This document shows positions 7,433 to 16,331 of a DNA stretch of 64,000 nt, in pieces. Made by a program: the position numbers and the translations under genes. Numbering within the stretch: position 1 is the stretch's first letter; each line of letters starts with the position of its first letter. This DNA comes from Bacillota bacterium (GTDB taxonomy: Bacteria > Bacillota > Clostridia > Lachnospirales > Lachnospiraceae), in the NCBI GenBank assembly GCA_023435895.1, contig JAEZLH010000027.1:62001-126000 (forward strand), given 5' to 3'. The notes under the pieces are model-generated. The model did not search any database. It was not told where the DNA came from and saw only the letters and a program-made list of their open reading frames with translations.

Positions 7433-8758
7433 ATGAAGATGTATGATTTGATTAATAAAAAAAAGAATAAGGAACGATTAAATACACAGGAAATAGATTA
7501 TATAATTGAAGGGTTTACCAATGGGACTATTCCCGATTATCAAATGTCTGCATTTTTGATGGCGGTCTGTTTGAATGGAATGGATCAGGAAGAGACGGCG
7601 GCACTTACAATTGCTATGGCAAACAGCGGAGATCTATTAGATTTGTCAAAAATTCATGGGATAAAGGTAGATAAGCACAGTACAGGTGGGGTGGGGGATA
7701 AAACTTCCCTGGTGTTAGGACCCATGGTTGCTTCACTAGGAGTTCCTGTTGCGAAAATGTCTGGGAGAGGTCTTGGGCATACCGGAGGAACCATAGATAA
7801 ATTGGAGAGCTTCACCGGATTTTCTACCACCATAACCACCGAGCAATTTATTGAGAATGTGAATACGATAAAGATGGCGATTGTTGGTCAGACCGCCAAT
7901 CTTGCACCTGCGGATAAAAAGATTTATGCGCTGCGAGATGTAACAGCAACCGTTGATAATATCTCACTGATTGCCAGCAGTATTATGAGTAAGAAGATTG
8001 CATCCGGCTCCGATGTCATTGTACTGGATGTTAAGACGGGAAGCGGTGCATTTATGAAGAGCTTTGAGGATTCCTTGGCACTTGCCAAAGAGATGGTACA
8101 GATTGGAACCATTGCAGGCAGAAAGACTTATGCGGTGATTACGGATATGAATCAGCCCCTGGGTTCTGCGGTAGGGAATACCTTAGAGGTGATGGAAGCC
8201 ATCGATGCATTAAACGGAACAGCACCCAGCGATCTTTTTGAGGTGAGTATTACCCTAGCGGCATTTATGCTTGTAGGAGCGGAGAAAGCTTCTACTGTAA
8301 CAGAAGCGAAAGTAATGCTGAACAAAACCATAGAAGATAAGTCTGCACTGGATAAATTTGCACAATTTATCAAAGCACAGGGAGGTAACAGCGATGCCAT
8401 ATATCATACAGAGCTTTTTGAAAAAGCAAAGCTGGAAGATACTGTGGTAGCCCCAGAAGATGGTTATATTACATCCATCCATACGGACGAAGTGGGCATG
8501 ACTTCCCTGATACTTGGAGGAGGAAGAGAGACAAAGGATAGCATAATTGATCTTTCTGTGGGATTGAAAATCCAAAAGAAGCTTGGAGAGTATGTATCAA
8601 AGGGTGATATTCTTGCAACGCTTTATGCCAATGATCAGAATAAGCTGAAGGAAGGCAAGGAGCGCCTTCAGGGAGCGTATGTTATCGGGAAAGAAAAGCC
8701 AGCTCCTACAAAGTATGTGTATGCGATCGTAACAAAGGATGGCGTAGAAATGATGTAG
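7433..8758 (+). CDS. pdp: Pyrimidine-nucleoside phosphorylase
   Basis: 441 aa. Phosphorolyses uridine or (deoxy)thymidine to the base and (deoxy)ribose-1-phosphate in pyrimidine salvage. Shows the thymidine-phosphorylase signature region: KHSTGGVGDKTSLV for phosphate binding, SGRGLGHTGGTIDKLES, and MSKKIASGSD, with the three-domain layout (alpha domain about 1-65, glycosyltransferase-3 domain 70-300, C-terminal PYNP domain 345-420). Start supported by GGAGG nine bases upstream. Common member of the xerD-pdp-dac-scpAB neighbourhood in Clostridia. Confidence 0.93.
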   Translation: MKMYDLINKKKNKERLNTQEIDYIIEGFTNGTIPDYQMSAFLMAVCLNGMDQEETAALTIAMANSGDLLDLSKIHGIKVDKHSTGGVGDKTSLVLGPMVASLGVPVAKMSGRGLGHTGGTIDKLESFTGFSTTITTEQFIENVNTIKMAIVGQTANLAPADKKIYALRDVTATVDNISLIASSIMSKKIASGSDVIVLDVKTGSGAFMKSFEDSLALAKEMVQIGTIAGRKTYAVITDMNQPLGSAVGNTLEVMEAIDALNGTAPSDLFEVSITLAAFMLVGAEKASTVTEAKVMLNKTIEDKSALDKFAQFIKAQGGNSDAIYHTELFEKAKLEDTVVAPEDGYITSIHTDEVGMTSLILGGGRETKDSIIDLSVGLKIQKKLGEYVSKGDILATLYANDQNKLKEGKERLQGAYVIGKEKPAPTKYVYAIVTKDGVEMM

Positions 8759-8823
8759 GATATTTGGTGAGTTTGATATTGTCACAGTAATTAATGTTTT
8801 GCTATTGAGGTGTCTAAGGATCA

Positions 8824-8951
8824 AGAAAAAAGAACATTTAATATATTTCCATTGACCAAGATAAAAGAATATCCAATACATTTCCATAGGTGTGTTCATT
8901 CTTTTGCTTTATGTAAATTGGCAATGAACTTTGTTAGAAGACCTTTGACTC
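8824..8951. repeat. Dispersed hairpin repeat, copy B, with doubled upstream extension
   Basis: The core is 8886-8951. The 27-bp upstream extension (AGATAAAAGAA...ACATTTCC) is at 8859-8885 and a diverged extra copy of that extension is at 8824-8850. Copy D at 40521-40613 has the same core plus extension. Confidence 0.75.
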
Positions 8952-9087
8952 TTTAATCCTTTGATAATAATATAAAATCATTTTGATAAGCTAATCCAAA
9001 TTCATGGCGAAATGATGAGAAGGTATAAAAAGCAGATTTCTTTCCTTTGGCTGTATAAATCTTTATAGTTATGAGAAAAATTTTTTG

Positions 9088-9134
9088 GGCAGCTATAAAT
9101 CGACCGCTTTCGGACTATTATATAGCTGCCTTTT
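9088..9134 (+). terminator. Rho-independent terminator
   Basis: GGCAGCTATA (9088-9097) pairs with TATAGCTGCC (9121-9130), followed by TTTT. Confidence 0.75.
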
Positions 9135-9280
9135 AGGTACGTCACTTTGAACGAAATGAATCAAAAAGAACTAATTGGATGTGATTTGTAGCATACATAT
9201 TATAATTCTAAATAACCTTCTGCCAACGAAGCAATATTCTATTCAATATTTGTAGTATTACTCATAAGATGTAATAGATC

Positions 9281-9862
9281 ATGGAAAGAAGGCAGGTATT
9301 TGCCATCATGAAGCGTCCGATTCTTTCAACCTTCTACAAATACATAGCCATAATCATTATAGCCCTGTTGGTGGTTCGATATATCATCATGAATTCTTCC
9401 GTATATTATAAAGAAACAATTATGCTGCCATTTTCACTTCATCTTACCAAACAGGAGATTTATATGGTGAAAGGGGAAGAAAGTCATTTAGGTGTCTATG
9501 CGATAAATAAAAGAGTTACGTTTTCTTCCACCAATTTTCGGGTGGTGGGTGTGAATTTTAATGGCAGGCTTTATGCCTATAATACAGGGATGGCATTTAT
9601 CATAGCAAAGGTAGGGAAGAAGGAATTAAAGTGCAGAGTACATGTAATTGATATCAGCAAGAGTAAAATAACAATAAAAAAAGGGCGAAGCTATGACCTG
9701 GATATCAAAGGAGGCTCGGAGATGGTAAGCTGGAAAAGTTCCAATAAATCCGTGGTTAAGGTGTCTATGTTTGGCAATGTAAAAGCAGTTGGAAAAGGTA
9801 ATGCCGTGATTAGTGCAAAAATCAAAGGTAAAACCTTAAAGTGTTCTGTAGCTGTAAATTAA
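9281..9862 (+). CDS. Membrane-anchored protein with Big2 (bacterial Ig-like) domain
   Basis: 193 aa from the first ATG; a second ATG at 9308 (MKRPILS) fits a signal anchor better and has AAGG about 13-15 bases upstream, so the start is unsettled. One hydrophobic segment (YIAIIIIALLVVRYIIM) near the N-terminus, then an extracytoplasmic part. The C-terminal 75 residues match the Big2 pattern: KSKITIKKGRSYDLDI, SWKSSNKSVVKVS, GNVKAVGKGNAVISAK. The preceding 60 residues look like a degenerate second repeat. Such domains occur in surface proteins and mediate adhesion or stalk structure; no enzymatic function is visible. Confidence 0.7.
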   Translation: MERRQVFAIMKRPILSTFYKYIAIIIIALLVVRYIIMNSSVYYKETIMLPFSLHLTKQEIYMVKGEESHLGVYAINKRVTFSSTNFRVVGVNFNGRLYAYNTGMAFIIAKVGKKELKCRVHVIDISKSKITIKKGRSYDLDIKGGSEMVSWKSSNKSVVKVSMFGNVKAVGKGNAVISAKIKGKTLKCSVAVN

Positions 9863-9876
9863 CGATTTAGGGTTCA

Positions 9877-9943
9877 TTAGGCGCATTCCTTCTTTTGCTT
9901 TATGAAAATTGCCAATGAACTATGTCGAAAGAGCATTTGACCC
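9877..9943. repeat. Dispersed hairpin repeat, copy C
   Basis: Closest to consensus in the core (TTAGGCGCATTCcTTCTTTT, then TTGCCAATGAACTATGT). The upstream extension is absent. It lies between the Big2 gene and the carboxypeptidase gene. Confidence 0.75.
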
Positions 9944-10057
9944 GAATCTATAACAGAAAAAATATTAAAAAATCGGATAGATTGGTCTAAAACCCGATAG
10001 CATGGATTAAAATAGTAATAATGCATTTTTGCCCGTAATGGCAGAATTGAGGTCGAG

Positions 10058-11290
10058 TTGAAAAAGACAATTTCAATCTTCTTACTATGTTCTTTAATGC
10101 TTCTTTTACTTTATCCTAGTTCGTCAAGTGCTCAAACAAATGAATGGAAGACTGGGAAAAACGGAGATATCGCTGTCACTGCGGCCGCAGATACGCAATT
10201 ACAGCTGTCATCTCCTTCCGTCGTACTAATGGAGGGTTCAACCGGTAAGATTATCTATGATAAAAATAAGGACGAACGGCTAAAACCCGCCAGCATCACT
10301 AAAATCATGACCCTGTTGTTAATTTTTGAAGCCATTGATTCCGGTCAGATCAAATTAACGGATCAGGTTTCTGTCAGTGAACATGCTGCATCTATGGGAG
10401 GTTCCCAAGTGTTCTTGGAGCCCAACGAAACACAGGATGTTAACACCATGATTAAATGTATTAGTATCGCAAGTGCGAATGATGCATGTGTGTCTATGGC
10501 GGAATATATAGCGGGTTCCGAAGAAGAATTTGTAACAAGGATGAACCAAAAAGCACAGGAGTTAGGAATGAAAAATACGCACTTTGTCAATAGCTGTGGG
10601 CTGGATACGGATGATCACTATTCCTCCGCATATGATGTTGCATTGATGTCAAGAGCGTTGATTACAAAACATCCTGAAATCAGCAATTATTCCACCGTTT
10701 GGATGGATAACATTACTCATACCACCAAAAAAGGAACCACAGAATTTGGTTTGACCAATACGAATAAGCTGGTTCGATTCTACAATGGAATCACCGGATT
10801 AAAAACTGGTTCTACCGGGCTTGCAAAGTATTGTTTATCTGCCACTGCCAAAAGAAATAATATGAATCTGATTGCAGTCATTATGGCGGCACCGGATACC
10901 AAGACCAGATTTGCGGAAGCTTCCAAGCTACTGAATTATGGATTTGCTAATTATAGCATTTATACGGATAAGAATGATCCAAAAAGTATTGCTCCTGTAA
11001 AGGTTACAAAAGGGGTAAATGATACGGTGCAAGGGAAGGCAAGCAAAGATTTTTCCTATCTTTGTACCAAAGGAAAGAGTTCGGATAAAATTCATAAAGA
11101 AGTAAAATTATTTGATCAGGTACCTGCTCCCGTAACGAAAAATGATAAGATAGGCGAAATCGTTTATTACTATGATAAAGAGAAAATAGGGACAGTGGAT
11201 ATTCTGGCAAGCGATTCTGTAATGAAGGCAAAATATAAGGATTTCTTTATGAAGCTGCTGCAGAAATATTTTATGGGACCACAAAAATAA
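10058..11290 (+). CDS. dacF: Serine-type D-Ala-D-Ala carboxypeptidase (PBP5/DacF family)
   Basis: 410 aa from a TTG start with GAGGT five bases upstream. N-terminal signal peptide (ISIFLLCSLMLLLLY...SSAQ). Catalytic motifs: SITK (PASITKIMT, SxxK), SAN (SIASANDAC, SxN) and KTG (GLKTGST). The C-terminal PBP5 beta domain extends to about 385. Removes the terminal D-Ala from peptidoglycan stem peptides outside the membrane. In many Clostridia it lies upstream of scpAB, as here. A second family member is encoded at 43199. Confidence 0.92.
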   Translation: MKKTISIFLLCSLMLLLLYPSSSSAQTNEWKTGKNGDIAVTAAADTQLQLSSPSVVLMEGSTGKIIYDKNKDERLKPASITKIMTLLLIFEAIDSGQIKLTDQVSVSEHAASMGGSQVFLEPNETQDVNTMIKCISIASANDACVSMAEYIAGSEEEFVTRMNQKAQELGMKNTHFVNSCGLDTDDHYSSAYDVALMSRALITKHPEISNYSTVWMDNITHTTKKGTTEFGLTNTNKLVRFYNGITGLKTGSTGLAKYCLSATAKRNNMNLIAVIMAAPDTKTRFAEASKLLNYGFANYSIYTDKNDPKSIAPVKVTKGVNDTVQGKASKDFSYLCTKGKSSDKIHKEVKLFDQVPAPVTKNDKIGEIVYYYDKEKIGTVDILASDSVMKAKYKDFFMKLLQKYFMGPQK

Positions 11291-11335
11291 AGGAAAACAT
11301 TGAAGGAAAAGAATAGATAGGATAGTCATAATTAG

Positions 11336-11366
11336 GCGGGGGTTCGAGATTCAATGGAACCTCCGC
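11336..11366 (+). terminator. Hairpin, likely terminator
   Basis: GCGGGGGTTC pairs with GAACCTCCGC with one G-T pair; the following T-run is weak. Confidence 0.5.
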
Positions 11367-11420
11367 TTACTTATATGTAGCCAAATTTATGTTAGCATTT
11401 GGAAATCCCAAAGCTATCAG

Positions 11421-11449
11421 TTGACACAAGAAAGCCGACCTAGTATATT
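11421..11449 (+). promoter_or_regulatory. Sigma-A-type promoter for the metallophosphoesterase gene
   Basis: TTGACA at 11421-11426, 17-base spacer, TATATT at 11444-11449, about 57 bases before the start codon. Confidence 0.5.
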
Positions 11450-11505
11450 ATAATAGATATGGGCATTGGATTCCAAAGGAAGGACATGCCCTTAAAGGAG
11501 TTTTT

Positions 11506-12432
11506 ATGCAGAATTTTATAATTACACTAGGAGTATTCTTGTTTTTTGTCATTTGGACATTAATCGAACAAAAGCAGCTTGTTATAAAAAAGTATGATAT
11601 AACATCAAAGGAACTGCCTGCCAGTTTTCATAATACAAGCTTTGTAGTATTGGCCGACCTTCATAATCATACCTTTGGAAAGCATAATGAGAAGCTGGTT
11701 CAAAGAATTGATAAACTAAACCCAGAATTTATTATACTTGCGGGAGATATGATAACCAAACGGATACCCTGCTATCCCAGTAATGCTTATGTCCTGTTGG
11801 AACAGCTTTCAAAACGATATAAAATATATTATGCATACGGTAACCATGAGCAAAAAATAGAATGGATATTGAAAGAAAGTATGGAGAATCGCAACGGTCA
11901 AAGAGGTGAAATGACGGAAGCCGAAGAGGAATGTATTGATATTACCTGGAATGAATACAAGAAAAGAGTGAGCCTGTTAGGGGTTACCTTCCTTGACAAT
12001 GAAAGTGTTAACATGAGCAAAGGGAAGGAAAGCATACGTATTACCGGGCTATCCATCGGTAAGGAATTCTTTGAACGAGGTAATTTTCCTGTAATGGAAA
12101 TGGAATATCCGGATTCTTTAATTGGAAGAAAGCCACAGGATCAATATCAGATACTCATTGCACACAATCCTATTCATTTTAAGCAATATGCCAATTGGGG
12201 GGCAAACCTGACCATTGCGGGGCATATGCATGGAGGCTTAGCAAGAATACCAGGAATTGGTGGGGTAATCTCACCTCAGGTGAAGTTCTTTCCCAAGTTT
12301 ACCGGTGGAAAATACACGGAGAATGAGAAGGTTATGATTGTGTCCAGAGGACTGGGAACTCATTCTTCCATGCCAAGATATTTTAATGTGCCGGAGATCG
12401 TATCCATTACTTTAAAAAGTATGGACAAGTAA
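11506..12432 (+). CDS. Membrane-anchored metallophosphoesterase
   Basis: 308 aa. An N-terminal hydrophobic segment (IITLGVFLFFVIWTLI) anchors a calcineurin-like phosphoesterase domain. Metal-binding motifs are seen in order: LADLHNHTFG, LAGDMI, YGNHEQ, AHNP and GHMHGG. This is the YkuE/YaeI-type arrangement; relatives cleave phosphoesters, some acting on UDP-sugar lipid precursors, but the substrate here is unknown. Ribosome site AAAGGAG. The scpA gene starts 45 bp downstream, so transcription may continue into scpAB. Confidence 0.85.
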   Translation: MQNFIITLGVFLFFVIWTLIEQKQLVIKKYDITSKELPASFHNTSFVVLADLHNHTFGKHNEKLVQRIDKLNPEFIILAGDMITKRIPCYPSNAYVLLEQLSKRYKIYYAYGNHEQKIEWILKESMENRNGQRGEMTEAEEECIDITWNEYKKRVSLLGVTFLDNESVNMSKGKESIRITGLSIGKEFFERGNFPVMEMEYPDSLIGRKPQDQYQILIAHNPIHFKQYANWGANLTIAGHMHGGLARIPGIGGVISPQVKFFPKFTGGKYTENEKVMIVSRGLGTHSSMPRYFNVPEIVSITLKSMDK

Positions 12433-12477
12433 TCGGTTCATCCAATAATTGAAAAGACAATATTTACGGAGGGTAAT

Positions 12478-13254
12478 ATGGGGATTCCCGTTAAACTAGA
12501 AGCATTTGAAGGACCATTGGATCTCTTGCTTCATTTGATTGATAAAAATAAAGTTAATATCTATGACATTCCAATCATCGAGATTACAGAGCAATATCTG
12601 GATTATATTAAGAGAATGGATCGCAAAGATCTGGATTTGATGAGTGAGTTTCTGGTAATGGCAGCAACTCTTCTCAATATTAAATCCAAAATGCTGCTGC
12701 CGGTGGAGGAAAGCGAGGATGAGGAAGTAGTTGACCCTCGTCAGGAGCTGGTAGCGCGTTTGCTAGAATATAAGATGTACAAATATGCCTCCGAGGAGCT
12801 TAAGGATATGCAGATGGGAGCTTCCCAGGTATTATATAAATCCGCCTCAATCCCCCCGGAGATTTCGGGCTATAAAGAGGAAATAGATGTACAGGGACTT
12901 TTGTCGGAGGTAACGTTAATAAAGCTTCATAATATATTTCAGTCCATCGTGAAGAAGCAGGCGGACAAAATTGATCCTATACGAAGCAAATTTGGTAAAA
13001 TCGAGAGAGAAGAAATCAACCTTTCCGTTAAATTCACTCAGATACAGCAGTATGGGCTGATCCATAGAACATTTTCATTCCGAAGTCTACTGGAAGCTCA
13101 GCATACGAAGATGGAAGTAATCGTGACCTTCCTCAGTGTATTGGAGCTGATTAAAATTGGAAGAATTAATATTGAACAGGAAGAATTATTTGATGACTTC
13201 ACTATCACTTATCTTGCGGAGGATGTCATTCAAATGGAGGAGGATAGCTTTTAA
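12478..13254 (+). CDS. scpA: Segregation and condensation protein A
   Basis: 258 aa. Kleisin subunit of the SMC-ScpA-ScpB condensin that organises and segregates the chromosome. The N-terminal signature is clear (VKLEAFEGPLDLLLHLIDKN), followed by AATLLNIKSKMLLP and the C-terminal winged-helix part with FLSVLELIKIG. The GGAGG ribosome site lies six bases before ATG. The stop codon overlaps the scpB start by one base, indicating translational coupling. Confidence 0.95.
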   Translation: MGIPVKLEAFEGPLDLLLHLIDKNKVNIYDIPIIEITEQYLDYIKRMDRKDLDLMSEFLVMAATLLNIKSKMLLPVEESEDEEVVDPRQELVARLLEYKMYKYASEELKDMQMGASQVLYKSASIPPEISGYKEEIDVQGLLSEVTLIKLHNIFQSIVKKQADKIDPIRSKFGKIEREEINLSVKFTQIQQYGLIHRTFSFRSLLEAQHTKMEVIVTFLSVLELIKIGRINIEQEELFDDFTITYLAEDVIQMEEDSF

Positions 13255-13823
13255 TGGAATTAAAGCGTATAGAAGCACAAGTGGAGGCAATTTTATTCAC
13301 CATGGGGGAAGCAGTGGAGCTTGACCGCATTGCCGCCGCCCTTGACCAGGATGAAGATACAATGAGAAAATTAATACATAATATGATGGATCGTTATGAG
13401 GGGGAGGAAAGAGGAATTCAGATTATTGAGCTGGACGGAGCCTTTCAGCTTTGCACCAAGCCCACCATGTATGAGTCCATAATTAAGATTACCCATGTTC
13501 CAAAGAAGCATGTGTTAACCGATGTTCTTCTGGAAACATTGTCGATCATTGCCTACAAGCAGCCAATTACTAAGCTTCAGATTGAAGCAATCCGTGGTGT
13601 GAAATCAGACCATGCAGTCAATAAGTTGGTAGAATATAATCTTGTCAGCGAGATGGGAAGAATGGATGCACCTGGTAGACCGATTTTGTTTGGAACTACA
13701 GAAGAATTTTTAAGATGCTTTGGACTACAGACCTTGGATGCACTACCGATAGTAAATCCCGATAAGATAGAGGATTTTAAGCTGGAAGCGGAAGAGGAAA
13801 TGCAGTTGAAGTTGGATATTTAG
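13254..13823 (+). CDS. scpB: Segregation and condensation protein B
   Basis: 189 aa. ScpB dimerises through winged-helix domains and binds ScpA in the SMC condensin complex. Recognised by the N-terminal AQVEAILFTMGEAVELDRIA and the central LETLSIIAYKQPITKLQIE and RGVKSDHAVNKL. The start ATG shares its A with the scpA TAA. A good terminator follows at 13871. Confidence 0.95.
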   Translation: MELKRIEAQVEAILFTMGEAVELDRIAAALDQDEDTMRKLIHNMMDRYEGEERGIQIIELDGAFQLCTKPTMYESIIKITHVPKKHVLTDVLLETLSIIAYKQPITKLQIEAIRGVKSDHAVNKLVEYNLVSEMGRMDAPGRPILFGTTEEFLRCFGLQTLDALPIVNPDKIEDFKLEAEEEMQLKLDI

Positions 13824-13870
13824 AGGCAGGATTTCAATAAATGATAATGGAATAAGGAATATAATGACAG

Positions 13871-13921
13871 AGGCAGTAATCACAGAAAAGCGGGCAGCAA
13901 AATCTTTGATTACTGCCTTTT
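13871..13921 (+). terminator. Rho-independent terminator of scpAB
   Basis: AGGCAGTAATCA (13871-13882) pairs with TGATTACTGCCT (13907-13918), followed by a short T-run. Confidence 0.75.
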
Positions 13922-14002
13922 AAAACATGATGAGATAGGAATTTATCGATTATAATGGATAAAAAGATTAGGCTAATGATTACTTATGGATTTATGAAAA
14001 AT

Positions 14003-14150
14003 GAAACTTCATCCGATGTTAGCTGGTGAATATCGTAATGATTTGAAAGCAGAAACTTCTTATGAGGTCAGTTGGTGAATATCGTAATCATCAAAAATTG
14101 AATCTTCTTCTGAAGTTAGCCGGTGAATATCACGATAATTAAAAGTTTGA
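14003..14150. repeat. Imperfect 48-49-bp tandem repeat, three copies
   Basis: Copies start at 14003, 14052 and 14100. The most conserved part is GTTAGCTGGTGAATATCGTA. It is non-coding and lies in the otherwise empty 390-bp gap between scpB and the DUF4288-like gene. Confidence 0.8.
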
Positions 14151-14212
14151 ACAAAATGTCTACATGATGGGATTACGGGTTTTTAATTCAATTCAGTAAT
14201 GGAGGGAAAAAT

Positions 14213-14647
14213 ATGAAGAGGAAACTAAATTCAAGTTGGAGATGGTATGCAGTAAAACTATTATTTCTAAGTACGATATCAGGAGAGCCTAATAAAGATA
14301 AAATTGACGAGCATTACGATAATAAATACAAAGTATATGAAGAACAAATCATTGTGGTTAAAGCTCAATCCTCTGATCACGCATACAGAAAAGCTGATGA
14401 GGTGGCAAAAAAAGATGAAATGGAGTATTGCAATCCTTATGGCCAATTAGTTAAGCATGTATTTGTTGATTCATTAAATTGTCAACGTCTATTTGATGCT
14501 GAAATTAAGTCCGGAACTGAAATATATTCAAGATTATTTAAGGTACCTGTAGAAGTGGATACTGAGAAGGTCATTGAAACAAACATACCAGAAGTGGTTA
14601 AGGAGTATCCCATCCCTTATTATAATTTTTTGATAGGTAAAAGGTGA
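14213..14647 (+). CDS. DUF4288-like protein
   Basis: 144 aa, no signal peptide or membrane segment. The N-terminal two thirds resemble DUF4288: a WYAVKLLF start, a Y-E-EQIIVVKA strand and a helix with an SSDHAYRKADEVAKKDE pattern. Function unknown; such proteins are often found as single genes near mobile or toxin loci. GGAGG ribosome site eight bases before ATG. It stands alone between the triple repeat and the deacetylase. Confidence 0.6.
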   Translation: MKRKLNSSWRWYAVKLLFLSTISGEPNKDKIDEHYDNKYKVYEEQIIVVKAQSSDHAYRKADEVAKKDEMEYCNPYGQLVKHVFVDSLNCQRLFDAEIKSGTEIYSRLFKVPVEVDTEKVIETNIPEVVKEYPIPYYNFLIGKR

Positions 14648-14818
14648 AATGACCCGGGTATATATTCCGGATGTAATGTTTTTATTGTCGATTAATGGTA
14701 AGTATCTAGTGAGTCGGTGTATATCAATCTTGTTAGAATATAAATTTTACAACTCTGTACGATTAAAAGAATTATGAGGTATAGAAATCACATAGGTCTA
14801 ATATAAAGGAGAATTATT

Positions 14819-15730
14819 ATGAAAAAATTTAATATAGTTTTCGTGCTGCTTATAGTATTTGCGTTAGTATTCAATTTTTCGTCCATGCTATCAAAAGCAA
14901 TAGCTTCAACTGTAAAAACAACAGTTTCATCAACCAAAACACCTACTAAAATGCCAGCTCCAAGTAAAACACCTACTAAGGCACCAACTAAAAAGCCTAC
15001 AAAAACGCCAACACCCGCTCCCACTCCTACTATATCTCCAACAAAATCAATTGCTTGGGCGTTTGAGCCAAGTGTTGATCATAAAACGCCAAAAATACCA
15101 ACACAAACAAAAGAATTATTTAAAAAGTATGGGGCTTATTACGTTAATAACACAAAATCAAAAGTGGTTTACTTGACTTTTGATTTGGGTTACGAAAATG
15201 GTTACACAACAAAAATACTTGATGTTTTAAAGAAACATAAAATAAAAGCCGCTTTTTTTATTTGTAAAGGAGTGATAAGCAAAAATCCGGACGGAATAAA
15301 AAGAATGGTAAAAGAGGGTCATATTGTGGCAAACCATACTGTAAATCACTTAAATCTTGCAACATTAAAGGAAAGTAAAATAAAAAGTGAACTGGAAGGT
15401 GTATCAAAGGCGTATAAGAAACTTACCGGCAAAGAGATGGTAAAAATAGTAAGGCCACCGTCTGGAAATTATAGTGAAAATTCATTAGCGACTCTTAAAA
15501 AATTAGGTTACACACCTGTATTTTGGAGTCTGAGCTTACATAACGACTGGAATATGAAAAAACAACCATCTAAAGCAGAGGCTTTAGCTTTATTCCCAGA
15601 ATACAGCCATAACGGAGCGATAATTCTATTACATGCGGTATCTCCCACAGTTGCAAATAACTTAGATACGATGTTAACCCAACTAGAAAAACAGGGTTAT
15701 GCATTTAGATCGATTTTAGATCTTAAATAG
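14819..15730 (+). CDS. PdaA-like polysaccharide deacetylase with Pro/Thr-rich linker
   Basis: 303 aa. Signal peptide (IVFVLLIVFALVFNF), then a low-complexity linker (about 40-75) rich in KTPTK/APTP units, then an NodB-type catalytic domain (about 115-295). Motifs: TFDLGYENGY (the first Asp is the catalytic base; PdaA has a similar GYENGYT), HTVNH metal ligands, RPPSGNYS and LLHAVS. PdaA of Bacillus removes the N-acetyl group of muramic acid to make the spore-cortex delta-lactam, so a cortex role is likely but the linker suggests a wall-spanning or surface form. AAGGAG precedes the start. Confidence 0.85.
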   Translation: MKKFNIVFVLLIVFALVFNFSSMLSKAIASTVKTTVSSTKTPTKMPAPSKTPTKAPTKKPTKTPTPAPTPTISPTKSIAWAFEPSVDHKTPKIPTQTKELFKKYGAYYVNNTKSKVVYLTFDLGYENGYTTKILDVLKKHKIKAAFFICKGVISKNPDGIKRMVKEGHIVANHTVNHLNLATLKESKIKSELEGVSKAYKKLTGKEMVKIVRPPSGNYSENSLATLKKLGYTPVFWSLSLHNDWNMKKQPSKAEALALFPEYSHNGAIILLHAVSPTVANNLDTMLTQLEKQGYAFRSILDLK

Positions 15731-16020
15731 TTGGTATTTATCATACTAGTTTTAATAATAATTAGCGCATAATTAAAAAAAAGAGAGCGAAAGCACTAAA
15801 TGGTATTAAGTTATAGTGGATAGAATTATTTTGTATTTATGGTGCAAACTTTAAATATGTAAAAAAGAGATTGACAAATCATATAATAGATATCGGTGCT
15901 CATTTAATTTAATAAATGGTGATAAAAGGACTTATGATATGAATTCATAAGATTTAATGAGCAATAATACAAGGTCAAATGAAGTAGTAGTTAAAATAAA
16001 ATGTGAATACTCATCTTAAT

Positions 16021-16110
16021 AGCTGCTCCTAAAACTATGAAAAGTGTCTCAAATATAAGTATTACTATAATATTTGAGACATTTCATGGATAATGGAGCC
16101 GCTATTTTTT
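16021..16110 (+). terminator. Long imperfect hairpin with T-run
   Basis: AGCTGCTCC (16021-16029) pairs with GGAGCCGCT (one mismatch) and TGTCTCAAATAT (16045-16056) with 16070-16081; the structure ends in ATTTTTT. Confidence 0.65.
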
Positions 16111-16269
16111 GTTAGATAAGAATACTTAATAAAAGGTGTTGTATATATGTACCTTTTATATTTATGTTTTACGTTATTTATTAAGCATTATTTAGATGTG
16201 TATATGTTGTTGAAAATCATATATATGTGTGTATTGCCTAATTTTTTTGTTGAAATATGAAAATATTTG

Positions 16270-16297
16270 TTGACATTTACAAATGGAAGAATATAAT
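16270..16297 (+). promoter_or_regulatory. Promoter of the RHS toxin gene
   Basis: TTGACA (16270-16275), 16-base spacer, TATAAT (16292-16297), 34 bases before the first ATG of the open frame. Confidence 0.65.
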
Positions 16298-16331
16298 AAA
16301 AATCACATATAATACCATAAAATTATAAAAA

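Larger units (their letters stand above)
8759..9280. other. Intergenic region after pdp, 522 bp
   Basis: No gene. Holds dispersed repeat copy B with its extension and a terminator at 9088; nothing recognised at 9140-9280. Confidence 0.6.
15731..16331. other. Intergenic region, 601 bp, before the RHS gene
   Basis: No gene seen. It holds a long terminator-like hairpin (16021-16110) and the RHS promoter (16270-16297). Confidence 0.6.

Noticed and set aside
8255..8899. Minus-strand open frames over the end of pdp
   Set aside because: Antisense to a clear enzyme gene, no ribosome sites, low-quality sequence.
14003..14150. Possible CRISPR or iteron array
   Set aside because: Only three diverged copies, no unique spacers, and no replication gene nearby.
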